Source of the DNA: Desulfonema magnum | GTDB lineage: Bacteria; Desulfobacterota; Desulfobacteria; Desulfobacterales; 4be13 | Length of the DNA: 64,000 nucleotides | Assembly (NCBI RefSeq): GCF_017377395.1 | Contig: NZ_CP061800.1 | Span: 7,337,633 to 7,401,632 of the forward strand | Reading direction: 5' to 3' | Shown here: one piece after another, positions 18,513 to 28,748 of the stretch | How the letters are laid out: every line of letters starts with the position of its first letter | How positions within the stretch are numbered: position 1 is the first letter of the stretch | Translations under genes and position numbers: made by a program | Notes under the pieces: generated by a model | Seen by the model: only the letters and a program-made list of their open reading frames with translations | Told to the model about the DNA's origin: nothing | Databases searched by the model: none

Positions 18513-18977
18513 ATGGATAATTTTTATCTTATCAGCATATTGGGATTGTCGCTTTCAGTTGTTTTTGCTTATGTTGCTTTCAGATCCGAACCTCAGAATA
18601 CAGATATTCAGAAGCCTGCAATTCAATATTCTGTAAAAACAAAAAAGACTCCTCCCCAAAAAGAAATCTTCATTATAAAAATGATGCCGCCGTATTCTGT
18701 GCCTGAATTTGAAACCATCACAGGCGGATGGATACCCGCGAGTGAAATCGTTAACGGAGAACCCGGGATAAGTGTTTTCACCGACAGGGCAAAGGCGAAA
18801 GAATATCTTTCCGATTTGGAGCGTTCTCAGGAAGAATGCTTTGAATTCAATATCAGACCAGCGGATAAAAAATTGATCTGGTGGCTGGCAGGGGCATTTG
18901 AAATTTCCCTGATTCTTGTCAATCCGGTCAGAACGCCTTCTGATATGCTTGAGATCAGGGAGTACTACAAGTTTTAA
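18513..18977 (+). CDS. Small membrane-anchored protein, unknown function
   Basis: A 154-residue protein with a strong ribosome binding site (AAGGAGG, about 7 bases before the ATG). The N-terminus is one hydrophobic segment (residues 4-24, YLISILGLSLSVVFAYVAF), an uncleaved anchor, followed by a ~35-residue Lys/Pro-rich linker. The rest looks like a small folded domain with a WIPASEIVNGEPG turn, an acidic helix KEYLSDLERSQEE and a strand KKLIWWLAGAFEISLILVNPV. I do not recognise the domain. It stands alone amid repeats, with no operon partner. Confidence 0.6.
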   Translation: MDNFYLISILGLSLSVVFAYVAFRSEPQNTDIQKPAIQYSVKTKKTPPQKEIFIIKMMPPYSVPEFETITGGWIPASEIVNGEPGISVFTDRAKAKEYLSDLERSQEECFEFNIRPADKKLIWWLAGAFEISLILVNPVRTPSDMLEIREYYKF

Positions 18978-19282
18978 GCAAAAAATTGGCAGAAGAGAAA
19001 CCAAACATAAAAAAAGCGATCTGCTCTCCCGAACTGCGAAGAGGTTCGCGCCCCCCCTGATGCCGTTCTGATTTGAAAGGGATGCCAATTTTAAAAAAAT
19101 ATTTTTTTGGAGCCTGTAACCTATCTGTAACTTTTTGTGTGCTAAAGAATAATTCAGAGCAAAACATAATTCAATGTACACTCAAGGCAGGGACGGAAAG
19201 CCAGGGGTCTCGCGGGAGCGAGCCGGGTTGCCTGGAATGAAGTGATCCGGCTTTTTTATTTTACAGGGGATGCAGTGATTTC

Positions 19283-19560
19283 CAGTCCCGTAGGGACGAC
19301 CGAAAATAGCCCGGCAATTCATTGCCGGGGGTGAGTTGAACAATATGACGAGTCCCGCAGGGATGACCGAAAATAGGCCGGGGGTGAGGTAAACAATATG
19401 ACAAGTCCCGCAGGGATGACCGAAAATAGGCCGGCAATTCATTGCCGGGAAAGCTGAACAGTACGAACAAAGTCCCGCAGGGACGACCGAAAATAGCCCG
19501 GCAATTTATTGCCGGGGGTGAGTTGAACAATATGACGAGTCCCGCAGGGACGATTGAATT
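19283..19560. repeat. Tandem GTCCCGCAGGGAC repeat
   Basis: Five GTCCCGYAGGGAY palindromes spaced about 50-68 bp are each followed (except the last) by CGAAAATAGSCCGG. Most units also contain the hairpin CCCGGCAATTCATTGCCGGG and GAACAATATGAC. The unit resembles dispersed palindromic repeats of filamentous and repeat-rich bacteria. Apparent short frames across it (both strands) are not convincing genes. Confidence 0.7.
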
Positions 19561-19635
19561 CACTTCATATCGGGCATCGGGAGGTAACACCATGAATTTC
19601 ATAAAAAGGGGCAATCTGAAAATCCCGATACAGTA

Positions 19636-19664
19636 CCTCCGAAGAAGCGTAAGTTCTTCGGAGG
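19636..19664. repeat. Hairpin at the left edge of the vWA remnant
   Basis: CCTCCGAAGAA pairs with TTCTTCGGAGG around a 7-base loop. It marks the junction where vWA-like coding begins without a start codon. Confidence 0.5.
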
Positions 19665-20351
19665 AAAATATTTACAATTGGTCTTAGTAACAACGCTGAC
19701 GAATATTTGCTGGCACGGATCGCCGAAGTTACAGGAGGAGGATATTTTAAAGTATCCACAGAAGCCGCAGCGGTATATGCGATAGGTCGGCTTTACGGAA
19801 AAATTGCCCGGACCGCTCATGGAGCAGATGAACTATATGATGAGGAATTGATTATCCTCCAAGATGAGGTGATTGAAAGGGTATTTGAGATTATAAGAGG
19901 AACTCTTTCCTTTCAGCTTGAAAGGCTTATTCCGGGCAGTGACGTTGAAACATCCCTTATTCAGCCTGACGGAACTGTCATTGACAGAGCCTCTCAAAAT
20001 TCTGATGTATATCATATGTTAGGCGCAACTTATGAAATATACAGGATAGACAACCCAATGCCCGGTGAGTGGACAGTGAGATTGGAGGGAACAGATACAA
20101 GTCCCGGGGGAGAGCCAACCAGCCTGAGTGTGGCAGCTGCCATGCCTGATCTTGGCGATTGTCATAGCGGAGATTACAAACCGGCAGATCATAAAATCAG
20201 TTTTTCAGAACTTCTCCGTGTTATCCAGCTTTTCAACAGTCAGTCCTATCATTGCGATTCCTGTGCGGAAGACGGATATGAGCTTGGAGATGGTGATACA
20301 AGCTGCACACCCCATGATTCAGACGACAAGAAGCTTCTCAGCTCTGTTTAA
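19653..20351 (+). pseudogene. 5'-truncated vWA-domain protein with C-terminal repeat-type domain
   Basis: The open frame (from about 19653, no start codon or ribosome binding site) opens with IFTIGLSNNADEYLLARIA and then TGGGYFKV, the last strand and helix of a von Willebrand A domain. Most of the vWA domain, with its MIDAS motif, is missing. A beta-rich region (SLIQPDGTVIDR, MPGEWTVRLEG) follows. The C-terminus is a short Cys-containing repeat-type domain (HKISFSELLRVIQLFN, CDSCAEDGYELGDGD, TPHDSD) of a kind I associate with secreted proteins of Desulfobacterales. The intact parent would be an extracellular adhesion or matrix protein. Loss of the N-terminus coincides with the repeat cluster upstream. 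Confidence 0.7.
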
Positions 20352-20488
20352 AATGACAAATGAGTTTCCAACGATGAGACTTCAGAAAAATTTGAGACCC
20401 GAAAGGCCGAACTGATGTGTTTTCAGGGGACCTGTCCTGAACATCCGGGATATGACAATTTCACAAAGCCGTTATAATCAGCCGTTTT

Positions 20489-21943
20489 TCATTCCGGAAA
20501 AATTTTGCCAGGATTTAATATGCCTCCGGGATCAAACACCACCTTGATTTTCTTCATCAGATGCAGTTCTGCCGAGCCGATCTCTCTGGAGATATAAGGC
20601 GATTTGGTGATTCCCACACCATGTTCGCCGGAAATGGTTCCGCCCAGTTCAAGGGTGTAATCAAACAGCGCATCAACAGCGGCATCAGCTTTCTCCAGTT
20701 CTGTCTTATTCTTTTTATCAAGCATAATATTGAAATGGATATTTCCGTCGCCGGCATGACCGAAACTCGCAATAAAAAGGCCGGTCTTATCTCTCAGTTC
20801 GCTGATTTTTCTGACCATATCCGGTATGTTGCTCCGGGGGACAACAATGTCCTCGTTGATCTTATGCGGACCATACTGAAACAAAGCAGGAGAAACAGCC
20901 CTGCGCGCTTTCCACAGATTTGCCGCGTCAGCTTTTGTTTTTGCTGTTTCAACACGCGCGGCTCCCAGGGAAAGACAAAGCAATTCCAACGCGTTTACAG
21001 CACTCGCTGTTTCTGCTTCTGTTCCGTCCACTTCGATGAGAAGCAGGGCCTCCGGTTCAGTCGGCAGACCAATGTTAAGATAATTTTCAGCGCACCGTAT
21101 GGATGCATTGTCCATGAATTCAATGGTCCGGGGGATGATACGATGTCTGATGATCTCTGAAACCGTTTCCGCGGCCGCGTCTATTTTGTCAAAAAAAGCT
21201 GTGATAGTCTTTATCGTCTCAGGCAGGGGCAAGAGCCGAAGCGTCATCCGGGTAATGACACCGAGGGTTCCTTCGGACCCGGTCAGAATACGGGTCAGAT
21301 CATAGCCCACAACCCCTTTGGCTGTCCGCACCCCGGTACGGATAATCTCTCCGGTGGGAAGAACCGCTTCAAGCCCCAGGACATAATCCCGGGTAACGCC
21401 GTATTTCACCGCACGAGGCCCCCCCGCGCATTCCGCGACATTTCCGCCCAGGGTTGAAAATTCGGAGCTTGCGGGATCCGGCGGATAAAAAAGCCCTTGT
21501 TGCTCAACAGCCTTATGAAAATGGCCCGTGACCACCCCGGGTTCCGCAAAAGCAATCAGATTATTTTTGTCAATATTAAGAATCCGGTTCAGGCGGGTCA
21601 TCACAAGAACCACGCCGCGTCTCACAGCAACGGACCCGCCGGTCATCCCGGACCCCGCCCCCCTCGGAATGACCGCAAACCTTTCTTCATTTGCCAGTTT
21701 TAATATCTCGGATATTTGTTTGGCATTTTGCGGAAACACCACCGCGTCCGGAAGATATGCAGATGCGGCAGCATCATAAGCATAACAGACACGGTCCTCT
21801 TTTTTTTCGGTACAATGGGCAGGCCCCACAATCTTTTTCAGCTTTTGGAATGTGAGTGGTGAGAGACCGCGGGAAGTGTGAACCGGGGAATGGGAAGTGA
21901 GAACTGAGGAGGGAGAGGTGAAACCTATTGTTTTTGCTTTCAT
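20489..21943 (-). CDS. glcD: FAD-linked 2-hydroxyacid oxidase, GlcD type
   Basis: Oxidises glycolate, D-lactate or a similar 2-hydroxyacid and passes electrons on. The FAD-binding type-4 domain has PRGAGSGMTGGSVA and the LGGNVAECAGG stretch. The C-terminal FAD-oxidase domain has GHAGDGNIHFNI, GEHGVGITKSPYI and DPGGILNPGKIFP. At 484 residues it is of normal size. The N-terminus carries about 25 extra residues (PSSVLTSHSPVHTSRG) encoded by a degenerate heptamer repeat (21850-21919), likely a later insertion. No GlcE or Fe-S partner is adjacent; dnaA lies upstream on the same strand, 58 bp away. Substrate cannot be told from sequence. Confidence 0.85.
   Translation of the reverse strand: MKAKTIGFTSPSSVLTSHSPVHTSRGLSPLTFQKLKKIVGPAHCTEKKEDRVCYAYDAAASAYLPDAVVFPQNAKQISEILKLANEERFAVIPRGAGSGMTGGSVAVRRGVVLVMTRLNRILNIDKNNLIAFAEPGVVTGHFHKAVEQQGLFYPPDPASSEFSTLGGNVAECAGGPRAVKYGVTRDYVLGLEAVLPTGEIIRTGVRTAKGVVGYDLTRILTGSEGTLGVITRMTLRLLPLPETIKTITAFFDKIDAAAETVSEIIRHRIIPRTIEFMDNASIRCAENYLNIGLPTEPEALLLIEVDGTEAETASAVNALELLCLSLGAARVETAKTKADAANLWKARRAVSPALFQYGPHKINEDIVVPRSNIPDMVRKISELRDKTGLFIASFGHAGDGNIHFNIMLDKKNKTELEKADAAVDALFDYTLELGGTISGEHGVGITKSPYISREIGSAELHLMKKIKVVFDPGGILNPGKIFPE
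21850..21919 (-). repeat. Degenerate heptamer repeat inside the GlcD N-terminus
   Basis: Seven-base units of the type GTGGTGA, TGGGAAG and TGAGAAC run through the start of the oxidase gene and encode a low-complexity Ser/Pro/His stretch. The 7-bp phase and base composition match the repeat at 13811-13859. Confidence 0.55.
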
Positions 21944-22001
21944 ATTTTGTTGTCACCGAAAAAGACAGCCCGCTGTCAGATGCCTGCAATGCAAATTTTT
22001 G

Positions 22002-23387
22002 CTAAAGCTTTTCTGCCTCCAATTTTCCGCAGAGATATTCCATCTGCTTCCGCACACTGCTATCTCCTTTTAATCCTTTTTCCACCGCGGCAACAGAATG
22101 AAGGACCGTGGCATGGTATCTGTTGAAGTTTTTACCGATGAACTGGAGGGGCTGCTCCGTATATTTGCGGGAAAGGTAAATCGCCATCTGTCTGGGCCAG
22201 ACAATGGACTTCTTCCGGGAACGTGATATGATTTCATCTATGGAAAGATTGTAATGTCTGCACACAAGTTCTTTTATGAGGTCTATTGTAACAGTGGGTC
22301 GCGGCCTGTTCACTGTAATGTTTTTTACCACGCTTTCTGCAAGGCCGATATCAATAGGGCGTCCCAGAAGGGATGACTTTGCTGTCACCCCGATAAGACC
22401 GCTTTCAAGCTGCCGGACATTATCCGAAAGCTCGCTCGCCAGATAATCGGTGATATCCCTGGGCATTTTATACCCGTTTTCCCTTGCTTTTTTCTGCAAT
22501 ATTTTAACTCTTGTCCTGAAATCCGGGGGGTCTATATTGGAAATAAGACTGCTTGAAATCCGTGATTTTAACTGCTCATTCATTTTCGGAATATCTGTGG
22601 GCAGATAACAACTGGTAAAAATAATCTTCTTGTCCGCATTCAGCAGATAATCCAGGGCCAGGGCCAGCTCAATCTGGGTACGTTCTTTGCCAGTCAGAAA
22701 CTGAATATCTTCCAACAGCAGCACATCACAGTGATTTCTGTATTTTTCTTTGAACTGATCAACCGAATTGGTCCGAAACGCATGGACCATTTCATTCATA
22801 AAATCTTCGGCAGTCGCATAATAAACCCTGTCAAACGGGCGCTTGGACAAAATATAATGTCCGATGGCTTGGGAAAGATGGCTTTTTCCCATGCCGGTGT
22901 CTGACAATAAATACAGTGAATTCTGATTCGGGTCCTCCCGTGAGGCAAGCGAAAGGGCTGCTGAATAAGCAAAATCATTATTGTTGCTCACCACAAAGCG
23001 GTCTAATGTAAAATCTCTTCGCAAAAGACGGCCCCGGGATTCAGGGGGGTTGGCCGTGGGAAGCGTGAGCTGAAGGTCCGGTTCGAGTTTATCTGATTTA
23101 TCTGATTTATCTGATTTTTTTGACTTTTTTTTCTTAACAGCTTCTTTTTTTTCTGAAATCTCAATTAAAAGTTTGCAGGGCTTTTTTGAAATTTTGTTGA
23201 TTTCAGACTCTATCAGAGCGCCATAGTGATCCTGAACACGTTTTTTAGAAAAAAAATTGGGACAGGCAAGTACAATTTTACCCTCTTCACTCTTTTTAAA
23301 ATCCACGGGTTCAATCCACATTTTATAAGTGTGGACAGGGACACTTTTTTTAAGCGCAGTTTTTGCCTTTTCCCAGAGTTTTTGCAT
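22002..23387 (-). CDS. dnaA: Chromosomal replication initiator DnaA
   Basis: Binds DnaA boxes and opens the replication origin. N-terminal domain I starts MQKLWEKAK. A low-complexity linker has the SDKSDKSDK repeat encoded by a 9-bp tandem repeat. Domain III is AAA+ with Walker A SDTGMGKSH (about residues 158-168) and Walker B DVLLLEDIQFL. Domain IV has WPRQMAIYLSRKYTEQP and the signature region NFNRYHATVLHSV, where GRDHTT is usual; the variant Walker A and signature resemble Desulfobacterales DnaA. The ATG at 23387 (AAAGGT before it) is preferred; a longer upstream frame adds a basic stretch with no homology. dnaN is not adjacent, and no cluster of TTATCCACA-type boxes is seen nearby. Confidence 0.92.
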   Translation of the reverse strand: MQKLWEKAKTALKKSVPVHTYKMWIEPVDFKKSEEGKIVLACPNFFSKKRVQDHYGALIESEINKISKKPCKLLIEISEKKEAVKKKKSKKSDKSDKSDKLEPDLQLTLPTANPPESRGRLLRRDFTLDRFVVSNNNDFAYSAALSLASREDPNQNSLYLLSDTGMGKSHLSQAIGHYILSKRPFDRVYYATAEDFMNEMVHAFRTNSVDQFKEKYRNHCDVLLLEDIQFLTGKERTQIELALALDYLLNADKKIIFTSCYLPTDIPKMNEQLKSRISSSLISNIDPPDFRTRVKILQKKARENGYKMPRDITDYLASELSDNVRQLESGLIGVTAKSSLLGRPIDIGLAESVVKNITVNRPRPTVTIDLIKELVCRHYNLSIDEIISRSRKKSIVWPRQMAIYLSRKYTEQPLQFIGKNFNRYHATVLHSVAAVEKGLKGDSSVRKQMEYLCGKLEAEKL

Positions 23388-24283
23388 AATACCTTTTTGT
23401 TTGTAACTGTACAAATCAGAAATCAGAAAGAGTAATCCAATGAAAATCTTTCGGAATGCGCGAAAAAAATCCGACCGGAGAGACCAAAGCCGCCCCCTCT
23501 GGGAATGCATAGGAGGGTTTTCCGAAGCGCTTCAGGCTCCTGACGTTTAGCTTCTGACTCGCAGATATCTGAGTAGCTACCTTTATTTTTTGGAAATTAA
23601 TGAAGACAGATACCGCTTTTAAAAAACGGTTTCTTTTGACCTTATAGGATTATTTGAAAGTTTTTGAAAAACACATCTGATTTATTTAAGGCATCTGGCC
23701 GCTTTAGTCAACTCAGTTGAATACGATTTTATGTTTGTCTGGCACTGATTTGTAAGAAATGTTATCTCACTGATATTGTTGTTTTATAGATTAAGATCAG
23801 ATACAACTGTCTCTAAATACATTCCTTTTTTGAATTGGGTTTTTTTGTTTAAATATTTTAAGCAGATCGGTACTGTCCCCGCGATCGGGGGAAAAAATAT
23901 TTTCCGATAAAATCTTAGCATATCTTCGAAAATCTCTTATTTTTAAAAAAATAAGATTTGTCATGTTCCCCGGACTCATCGAGGTTGCGGAGTGCTGAGT
24001 TTATTGAATTATCAGAAGTTATGGGTATATTCCCGAAAATGCGGTGTCTTCAACATCCCGCGGATGTGATAACCTGTGAAGGAGAGTGAAAGAGAAGATG
24101 GGAAAAAAAGGATGACAGAATAGTTATCCGAAAAAAACGATATAAAAAAAGTGAGCTGCTGATATCAGAGACTTTTTATATGTTGCCACTGGTCATTTTA
24201 CCCAAATGACCAGAAAATGTACGGTGGGTTACGCTGCGCTTCACCTACCCTAGATCCGACTATTTTATTTATTGGAAAATCCC
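23388..24283. other. Long non-coding spacer between icmF and dnaA
   Basis: About 900 bp without a credible gene. It contains AT-rich hairpins (for example about 23930-23959 around CTTATTTTTAAAAAAATAAG) and a perfect hairpin CTGGTCATTT / AAATGACCAG at 24189-24212. A dispersed GGTGGGTTACGCTGCG motif follows it. No DnaA-box cluster, tRNA or riboswitch is recognised. Confidence 0.5.
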
Positions 24284-24378
24284 TAAGTAGCTGGTCATAA
24301 ATTTTCGGATATAAAGATCTCCGAGGTTTTTAAAACCTCGGAGGTCTCTGATAGCGAAAGCTTTTGCTCAGGTACTTA
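24284..24378. repeat. MITE family A variant with a different core, abutting the icmF stop
   Basis: Left end TAAGTAGCTGGTCATAAA and right end CTTTTGCTCAGGTACTTA match the family A ends. The core is a different hairpin (CTCCGAGGTTTT / AAAACCTCGGAG), like that at 15468. Its right end lies one base from the icmF stop codon, so the hairpin would act as the icmF terminator. Confidence 0.65.
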
Positions 24379-24379
24379 T

Positions 24380-27300
24380 TTACATATTCCGCCTGTACTG
24401 ACCGCCCACATCATACAATGCCTGGGTAATCTGTCCGAGAGAACAGACTCTGGCAGTGTTCATAATTTCGGCAAATATGTTTTCTCCTGACAGCGCGACC
24501 TCCTGAAGACGTTTCAACGCGGCCGGCGCTTCTTCCTTATGCCGATTCTGGAACTCTTCAAGGCGGTTCAGCTGGGATTCCTTTTCTTCGTCCGTGGCTC
24601 TTGCCAGTTCAAGACATGACGGGCCTTCACTGAAATCCTCACCATCTGCATGCGGATCCCGGAACGTGTTGACGCCAATAATGGGATATTCCCCGGTATG
24701 CTTTAAGGTCTCATAATAAATGGATTCTTCCTGAATCCTGCTTCGCTGATACCCTGTCTCCATAGCGCCCAGAACCCCGCCGCGCTCCGTAATCTTATCA
24801 AACTCGGAAAGAACAGCCTCTTCGACCAGATCCGTCAGTTCTTCCACAATAAAACTGCCCTGGAGCGGATTTTCGTTTTTAGCCAGTCCCCATTCCCGGT
24901 TAATGATAAGCTGAATTGCCAAAGCCCGGCGAACCGATTCCGTACTCGGTGTGGTGATGGCCTCGTCAAACGCGTTGGTGTGAAGGCTGTTGCAGTTGTC
25001 ATAAATCGCGCAAAGGGCCTGGAGCGTCGTGCGAATATCATTAAACTGAATATCCTGGCTGTGCAGGGAGCGACCTGATGTCTGGACATGATATTTCAGC
25101 ATCTGGGACCGTGGCGAAGCCCCGTATTTCTCCCGCATGGCAACAGCCCATATCCGCCGCGCCACCCTGCCGATGACCGTATATTCGGGATCCATGCCGT
25201 TGGAAAAGAAGAAAGACAAGTTGGGGCCGAAACTGTCAAGCGGCATTCCCCGGGACAGATAATATTCCACATAAGTGAATCCGTTGGAAAGTGTCAGTGC
25301 GAGCTGTGAAATCGGATTCGCGCCGGCTTCCGCAATATGGTAGCCTGAAATGGATACAGAATAGAAATTACGGACATTGTTATCTATGAAGAATTGCTGA
25401 ATATCCCCCATCATCTTCAGAGCAAACTCAATGGAAAAAATACAGGTGTTCTGACCCTGATCCTCTTTGAGAATATCCGCCTGGACCGTGCCGCGAACAT
25501 TGCTCAGGACCATGGCCCGGATGTCTTTATACTCCTCGGCCGAAGGTTCCCTCCCTTTTTCCTCTTTAAAATTGTCCACCTGCTGATCAATGGCAGTGTT
25601 CATAAACATGGCCAGCATGATGGGGGCAGGGCCGTTGATGGTCATGGAAACAGAAGTGCTGGGCGCGCACAGGTTAAAACCACCATAAAGGACCTTGACA
25701 TCATCCAGGGTGCATATGCTGACCCCTGAATTACCGATCTTCCCATAGATATCCGGACGTCTCTCAGGATCATAACCATATAAAGTGACCGAATCAAACG
25801 CGGTGGACAGACGTTTTGCCTCATAATTGGCAGAGAGAAGTCTGAATCGTCTGTTTGTTTTAGCAGGATCGCCCTCACCCGCGAACATGCGTGTAGGGTC
25901 TTCGCCCACCCGCTTTAACGGAAACACCCCCGCTGTATATGGGAAATATCCCGGGAGATTTTCCCGGCGCATCCATCTGTAAATTTCACCCGGGTCCTTG
26001 AATCCTGGAAGTGAAATCTTGGGTATCTTCTGATGGGACAGGGATTCGGTGTACATGGGAACCCTGATCTCACGATCCCGGACGGTGTAAACCAGCTCAT
26101 CTTTGCTATAAGCAGCTTTGAGTTCGTCCCATTTGCCAACCAGTTCCGCTGTTTCTTTGTCCAGGAGTTTCTCAGCTTTTGCCACCTCATCTTTAAGGCG
26201 TGAAAGGAGTGATGATGTATCGCCTTCCAGGGTATCTTTGCTGATGGCCTTTGCCGTTTCTTTCAGATGCCATACCCTTCGGACCGCGTCAGCCTGTTCT
26301 TCTGTATCTTTATGGTAGGTCCTTATGGTGTCAGAAATCTCAGAAAGATAGCGGGTGCGCTCCGGCGGAATAATAATGGTCTTGGATGTGGAGGTTTTGG
26401 TTTCCGGCTTTGGCAAATGAGATTCGAATATTACACCGGTTTTGTCCGCGATGGTCTCCAGCAGAGAATGATACAGGGCTGTGACACCGTCATCATTGAA
26501 TTTGGAAGCAATGGTTCCGAATACGGGCATTTCTTCGGGTCTCTTGTGCCATGAGTCCTGATTGCGCTGCACCTGCTTCCGGACATCCCTTACCGCGTCT
26601 TCGCCTCCCCGTTTCTCGTATTTGTTCACAGCCACGATATCCGCATAATCCAGCATGTCTATCTTCTCAAGCTGAGACGCGGCCCCGAACTCACTGGTCA
26701 TCACATACATGGAAAGGTCAACGATGTCAGTAATGTGGGAATCGCCCTGTCCGATACCTGCTGTCTCCGCAATAATCAGATCAAAGCCTGCGGCTTTTAC
26801 CACTTCGATCACTTCAGGCAGTGATTTGGGAATTTCCGTATGAGACATGCGGGTGGCAAGAGAACGCATATAAACTCTGGGACTGCCAATGGCATTCATG
26901 CGTATTCTGTCACCCAAAAGCGCGCCGCCGGTCTTTCGCCGGGAAGGATCAGAACTGATAACGGCCACGGTAACATCTTTAATATCATGAAGAATGCGTA
27001 AGATCAGTTCATCCGTGAGGGATGATTTGCCGGCACCGCCAGTTCCGGTAATACCGATGACCGGTGTTTTCCGATCACCGATTTTTTCCCTGATCTGGGC
27101 TCTGAGATTGGCGAGATGACCGTTTTGCCCGGCTTTTGACTGCTCTATGGCTGTGATAAGATTGGCCACCATAAGGCTGTTAGACGGAGTCAGTTCGTCA
27201 AAATCAAATTTTTTATCCTGGACAGTGGAGAAATCCATAGACATGACCATGTTGTTGATAATGCCCTGAAGTCCCCATTTTGCGCCATCCTCGGGTGAAT

Positions 27301-27661
27301 AGATTTTGGTGACACCGTACTCTTCCAATTCCCTGATTTCTTCAGGTACGATGACACCGCCCCCGCCGCCAAACACTTTGATATGCGACGCTTGTTTTTC
27401 TCTGAGAAGATCAACCATGTATTTGAAAAATTCCACATGGCCGCCCTGATAACTTGAGATAGCTATCCCCTGGACATCTTCCTGTATGGCGGTGTCCACA
27501 ATTTCCTGAACAGCCCGGTTATGCGCCAGATGTATCACTTCAGCACCTGTGCTTTGCAATATCCTGCGAAAAATATTTATGGACGCGTCATGACCATCAA
27601 ACAGAGATGTCGCGGTAACAACTCTGACATTGTGTGTTGGTTTATAAATTTCTGTTTCCAT
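24380..27661 (-). CDS. icmF: Fused isobutyryl-CoA mutase IcmF
   Basis: Adenosylcobalamin-dependent interconversion of isobutyryl-CoA and butyryl-CoA (or similar branched acyl-CoAs), used in fatty-acid or branched-chain metabolism. Domain order is that of IcmF. The N-terminal B12-binding domain has [11 protein letters not shown] with cobalt-ligand His24 and SSYQGGHVE. The central MeaB-like G-protein chaperone has GTGGAGKSS (about 205-213), ETAGIGQGD and [11 protein letters not shown]. The C-terminal mutase barrel has [16 protein letters not shown] and [20 protein letters not shown]. The length (1093) is typical. The ATG at 27661 is chosen because AGGAG precedes it; a GTG three bases earlier overlaps that site. 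A TetR gene lies upstream on the same strand, a common arrangement for icmF control. Confidence 0.93.
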   Translation of the reverse strand: METEIYKPTHNVRVVTATSLFDGHDASINIFRRILQSTGAEVIHLAHNRAVQEIVDTAIQEDVQGIAISSYQGGHVEFFKYMVDLLREKQASHIKVFGGGGGVIVPEEIRELEEYGVTKIYSPEDGAKWGLQGIINNMVMSMDFSTVQDKKFDFDELTPSNSLMVANLITAIEQSKAGQNGHLANLRAQIREKIGDRKTPVIGITGTGGAGKSSLTDELILRILHDIKDVTVAVISSDPSRRKTGGALLGDRIRMNAIGSPRVYMRSLATRMSHTEIPKSLPEVIEVVKAAGFDLIIAETAGIGQGDSHITDIVDLSMYVMTSEFGAASQLEKIDMLDYADIVAVNKYEKRGGEDAVRDVRKQVQRNQDSWHKRPEEMPVFGTIASKFNDDGVTALYHSLLETIADKTGVIFESHLPKPETKTSTSKTIIIPPERTRYLSEISDTIRTYHKDTEEQADAVRRVWHLKETAKAISKDTLEGDTSSLLSRLKDEVAKAEKLLDKETAELVGKWDELKAAYSKDELVYTVRDREIRVPMYTESLSHQKIPKISLPGFKDPGEIYRWMRRENLPGYFPYTAGVFPLKRVGEDPTRMFAGEGDPAKTNRRFRLLSANYEAKRLSTAFDSVTLYGYDPERRPDIYGKIGNSGVSICTLDDVKVLYGGFNLCAPSTSVSMTINGPAPIMLAMFMNTAIDQQVDNFKEEKGREPSAEEYKDIRAMVLSNVRGTVQADILKEDQGQNTCIFSIEFALKMMGDIQQFFIDNNVRNFYSVSISGYHIAEAGANPISQLALTLSNGFTYVEYYLSRGMPLDSFGPNLSFFFSNGMDPEYTVIGRVARRIWAVAMREKYGASPRSQMLKYHVQTSGRSLHSQDIQFNDIRTTLQALCAIYDNCNSLHTNAFDEAITTPSTESVRRALAIQLIINREWGLAKNENPLQGSFIVEELTDLVEEAVLSEFDKITERGGVLGAMETGYQRSRIQEESIYYETLKHTGEYPIIGVNTFRDPHADGEDFSEGPSCLELARATDEEKESQLNRLEEFQNRHKEEAPAALKRLQEVALSGENIFAEIMNTARVCSLGQITQALYDVGGQYRRNM

Positions 27662-28019
27662 CACCTCTCCTTATTTTAATTGAGAATTGAGAATTGAGAA
27701 TTATTTTTCAATTTTCAACGCTCATTCCGAATGGATGTTCTCTCTAAAAAATATTTTGTATTCAAAGACTTCCGAAATTTACGATACTTCGAATGTCCCT
27801 ATTTTTTTCTAAAATTTAATATCTGATACTTTCATATAAACGGCCATGACCGGTCCGCTCACAACGAAACATGAAAGAACTTTTAACTTCAGTCACTTTA
27901 TTAACTTTATTAACTTCAGACACTTTCATATAAACGGCCATGAGCGGTTCGCTCACAACGAAACATGAAAAAATTTTTAATTTTATTAACTTTATTAACT
28001 CTATTAACTTCAGACACTT
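27662..28019. repeat. Spacer with heptamers and two REP-like copies between icmF and tetR
   Basis: TTGAGAA units repeat at 27680-27700 close to the icmF start. Two copies of a 48-bp imperfect palindrome lie at about 27829-27876 and 27923-27970 (TTTCATATAAACGGCCATGA then CACAACGAAACATGAAA), separated by TTAACTTTA repeats. The same element in reverse is found at 2514-2635. No gene is present. Confidence 0.65.
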
Positions 28020-28685
28020 TCATAAATTCGAATGGATATCCTCAGAACTCCGTGTGGATATCCCCAGAATAAAGTCAGTCTGAAGCTTTATATAATCCTC
28101 AATACTGTAATGACGGGCCAGAAACCAGCGTCTGAACGCCCACATATGCCCTAACACGGTAATATTATGAGCGATAAGTTCGATGGAATGTTCATCCAAA
28201 TGAGGCATATTACCGGATGTGGCCATTTGTGCCAATACCTTGACAAAAACACCGCTAATCCCCAGTTCGCTCTCAAGCACGTTTTCCCGCCATTGAGTGG
28301 GCAGGGCCTGAGTTTCCTGATATATCAGAAGAATATGGTCGGACATTCGGTGACACACGAGGAAATACTCCCGGATCATCTCAGATAACGCATCTCGGCC
28401 TTTGCCCGCTCTGGCAAGGGCAGACTGCAACCCCCGCTGAACCTCGGCGTGAATTGCGTCGCAAACCATATATAAAACGTCCTCTTTGGATGCGACATAT
28501 TCATATAAGGAACCAATGGAAAACCCCGCGGCGTTGGCGATCTGGCGTGTGGTGGTCTTGTGAAATCCCTTTTCGATGAAAAGCTGGACGGCCGCATCAA
28601 CAATCTGACGCCGTCTTCGTTCAACGAGATCGGGATTTTTTACCTGTGTGGGTATATCTTTTATTTTGGGCGTTTGTTGCTTCAT
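28020..28685 (-). CDS. TetR-family regulator upstream of icmF
   Basis: A 221-residue TetR protein. The N-terminal helix-turn-helix runs IVDAAVQLFIEKGFHKTTTR, then QIANAAGFSIGSLYEYVASK, preceded by a basic stretch (VERRRRQ). The helical ligand-binding domain ends about residue 205. It precedes icmF on the same strand. TetR regulators of acyl-CoA metabolism are known in that position, so an acyl-CoA ligand is plausible but not shown. A palindromic operator at 28731-28748, 46 bp upstream of its start, suggests autoregulation. No strong ribosome binding site is visible. Confidence 0.85.
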   Translation of the reverse strand: MKQQTPKIKDIPTQVKNPDLVERRRRQIVDAAVQLFIEKGFHKTTTRQIANAAGFSIGSLYEYVASKEDVLYMVCDAIHAEVQRGLQSALARAGKGRDALSEMIREYFLVCHRMSDHILLIYQETQALPTQWRENVLESELGISGVFVKVLAQMATSGNMPHLDEHSIELIAHNITVLGHMWAFRRWFLARHYSIEDYIKLQTDFILGISTRSSEDIHSNL

Positions 28686-28730
28686 AAATTTAAAGTTCCA
28701 TAGAGGTGGCGAATGAATATCAGGTATATC

Positions 28731-28748
28731 TGAACGAGCGCTCAGTCA
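28731..28748. promoter_or_regulatory. Candidate TetR operator upstream of the icmF-linked regulator
   Basis: TGAACGAGCGCTCAGTCA is a near-perfect palindrome of the form TGAnYGAGCGCTCRnTCA. Its size and position 46 bp before the regulator start are typical of TetR self-regulation. Confidence 0.55.

Noticed and set aside
19442-19687. 81-codon plus-strand frame over the GTCCC repeats
   Set aside because: Composed mostly of repeat sequence and ends at a hairpin; the short ATG frame at 19591 has a GGAGGT site but no recognisable product.
23388-24283. Replication origin beside dnaA
   Set aside because: No cluster of TTATCCACA-like boxes was found by eye; AT-rich hairpins alone are not enough.
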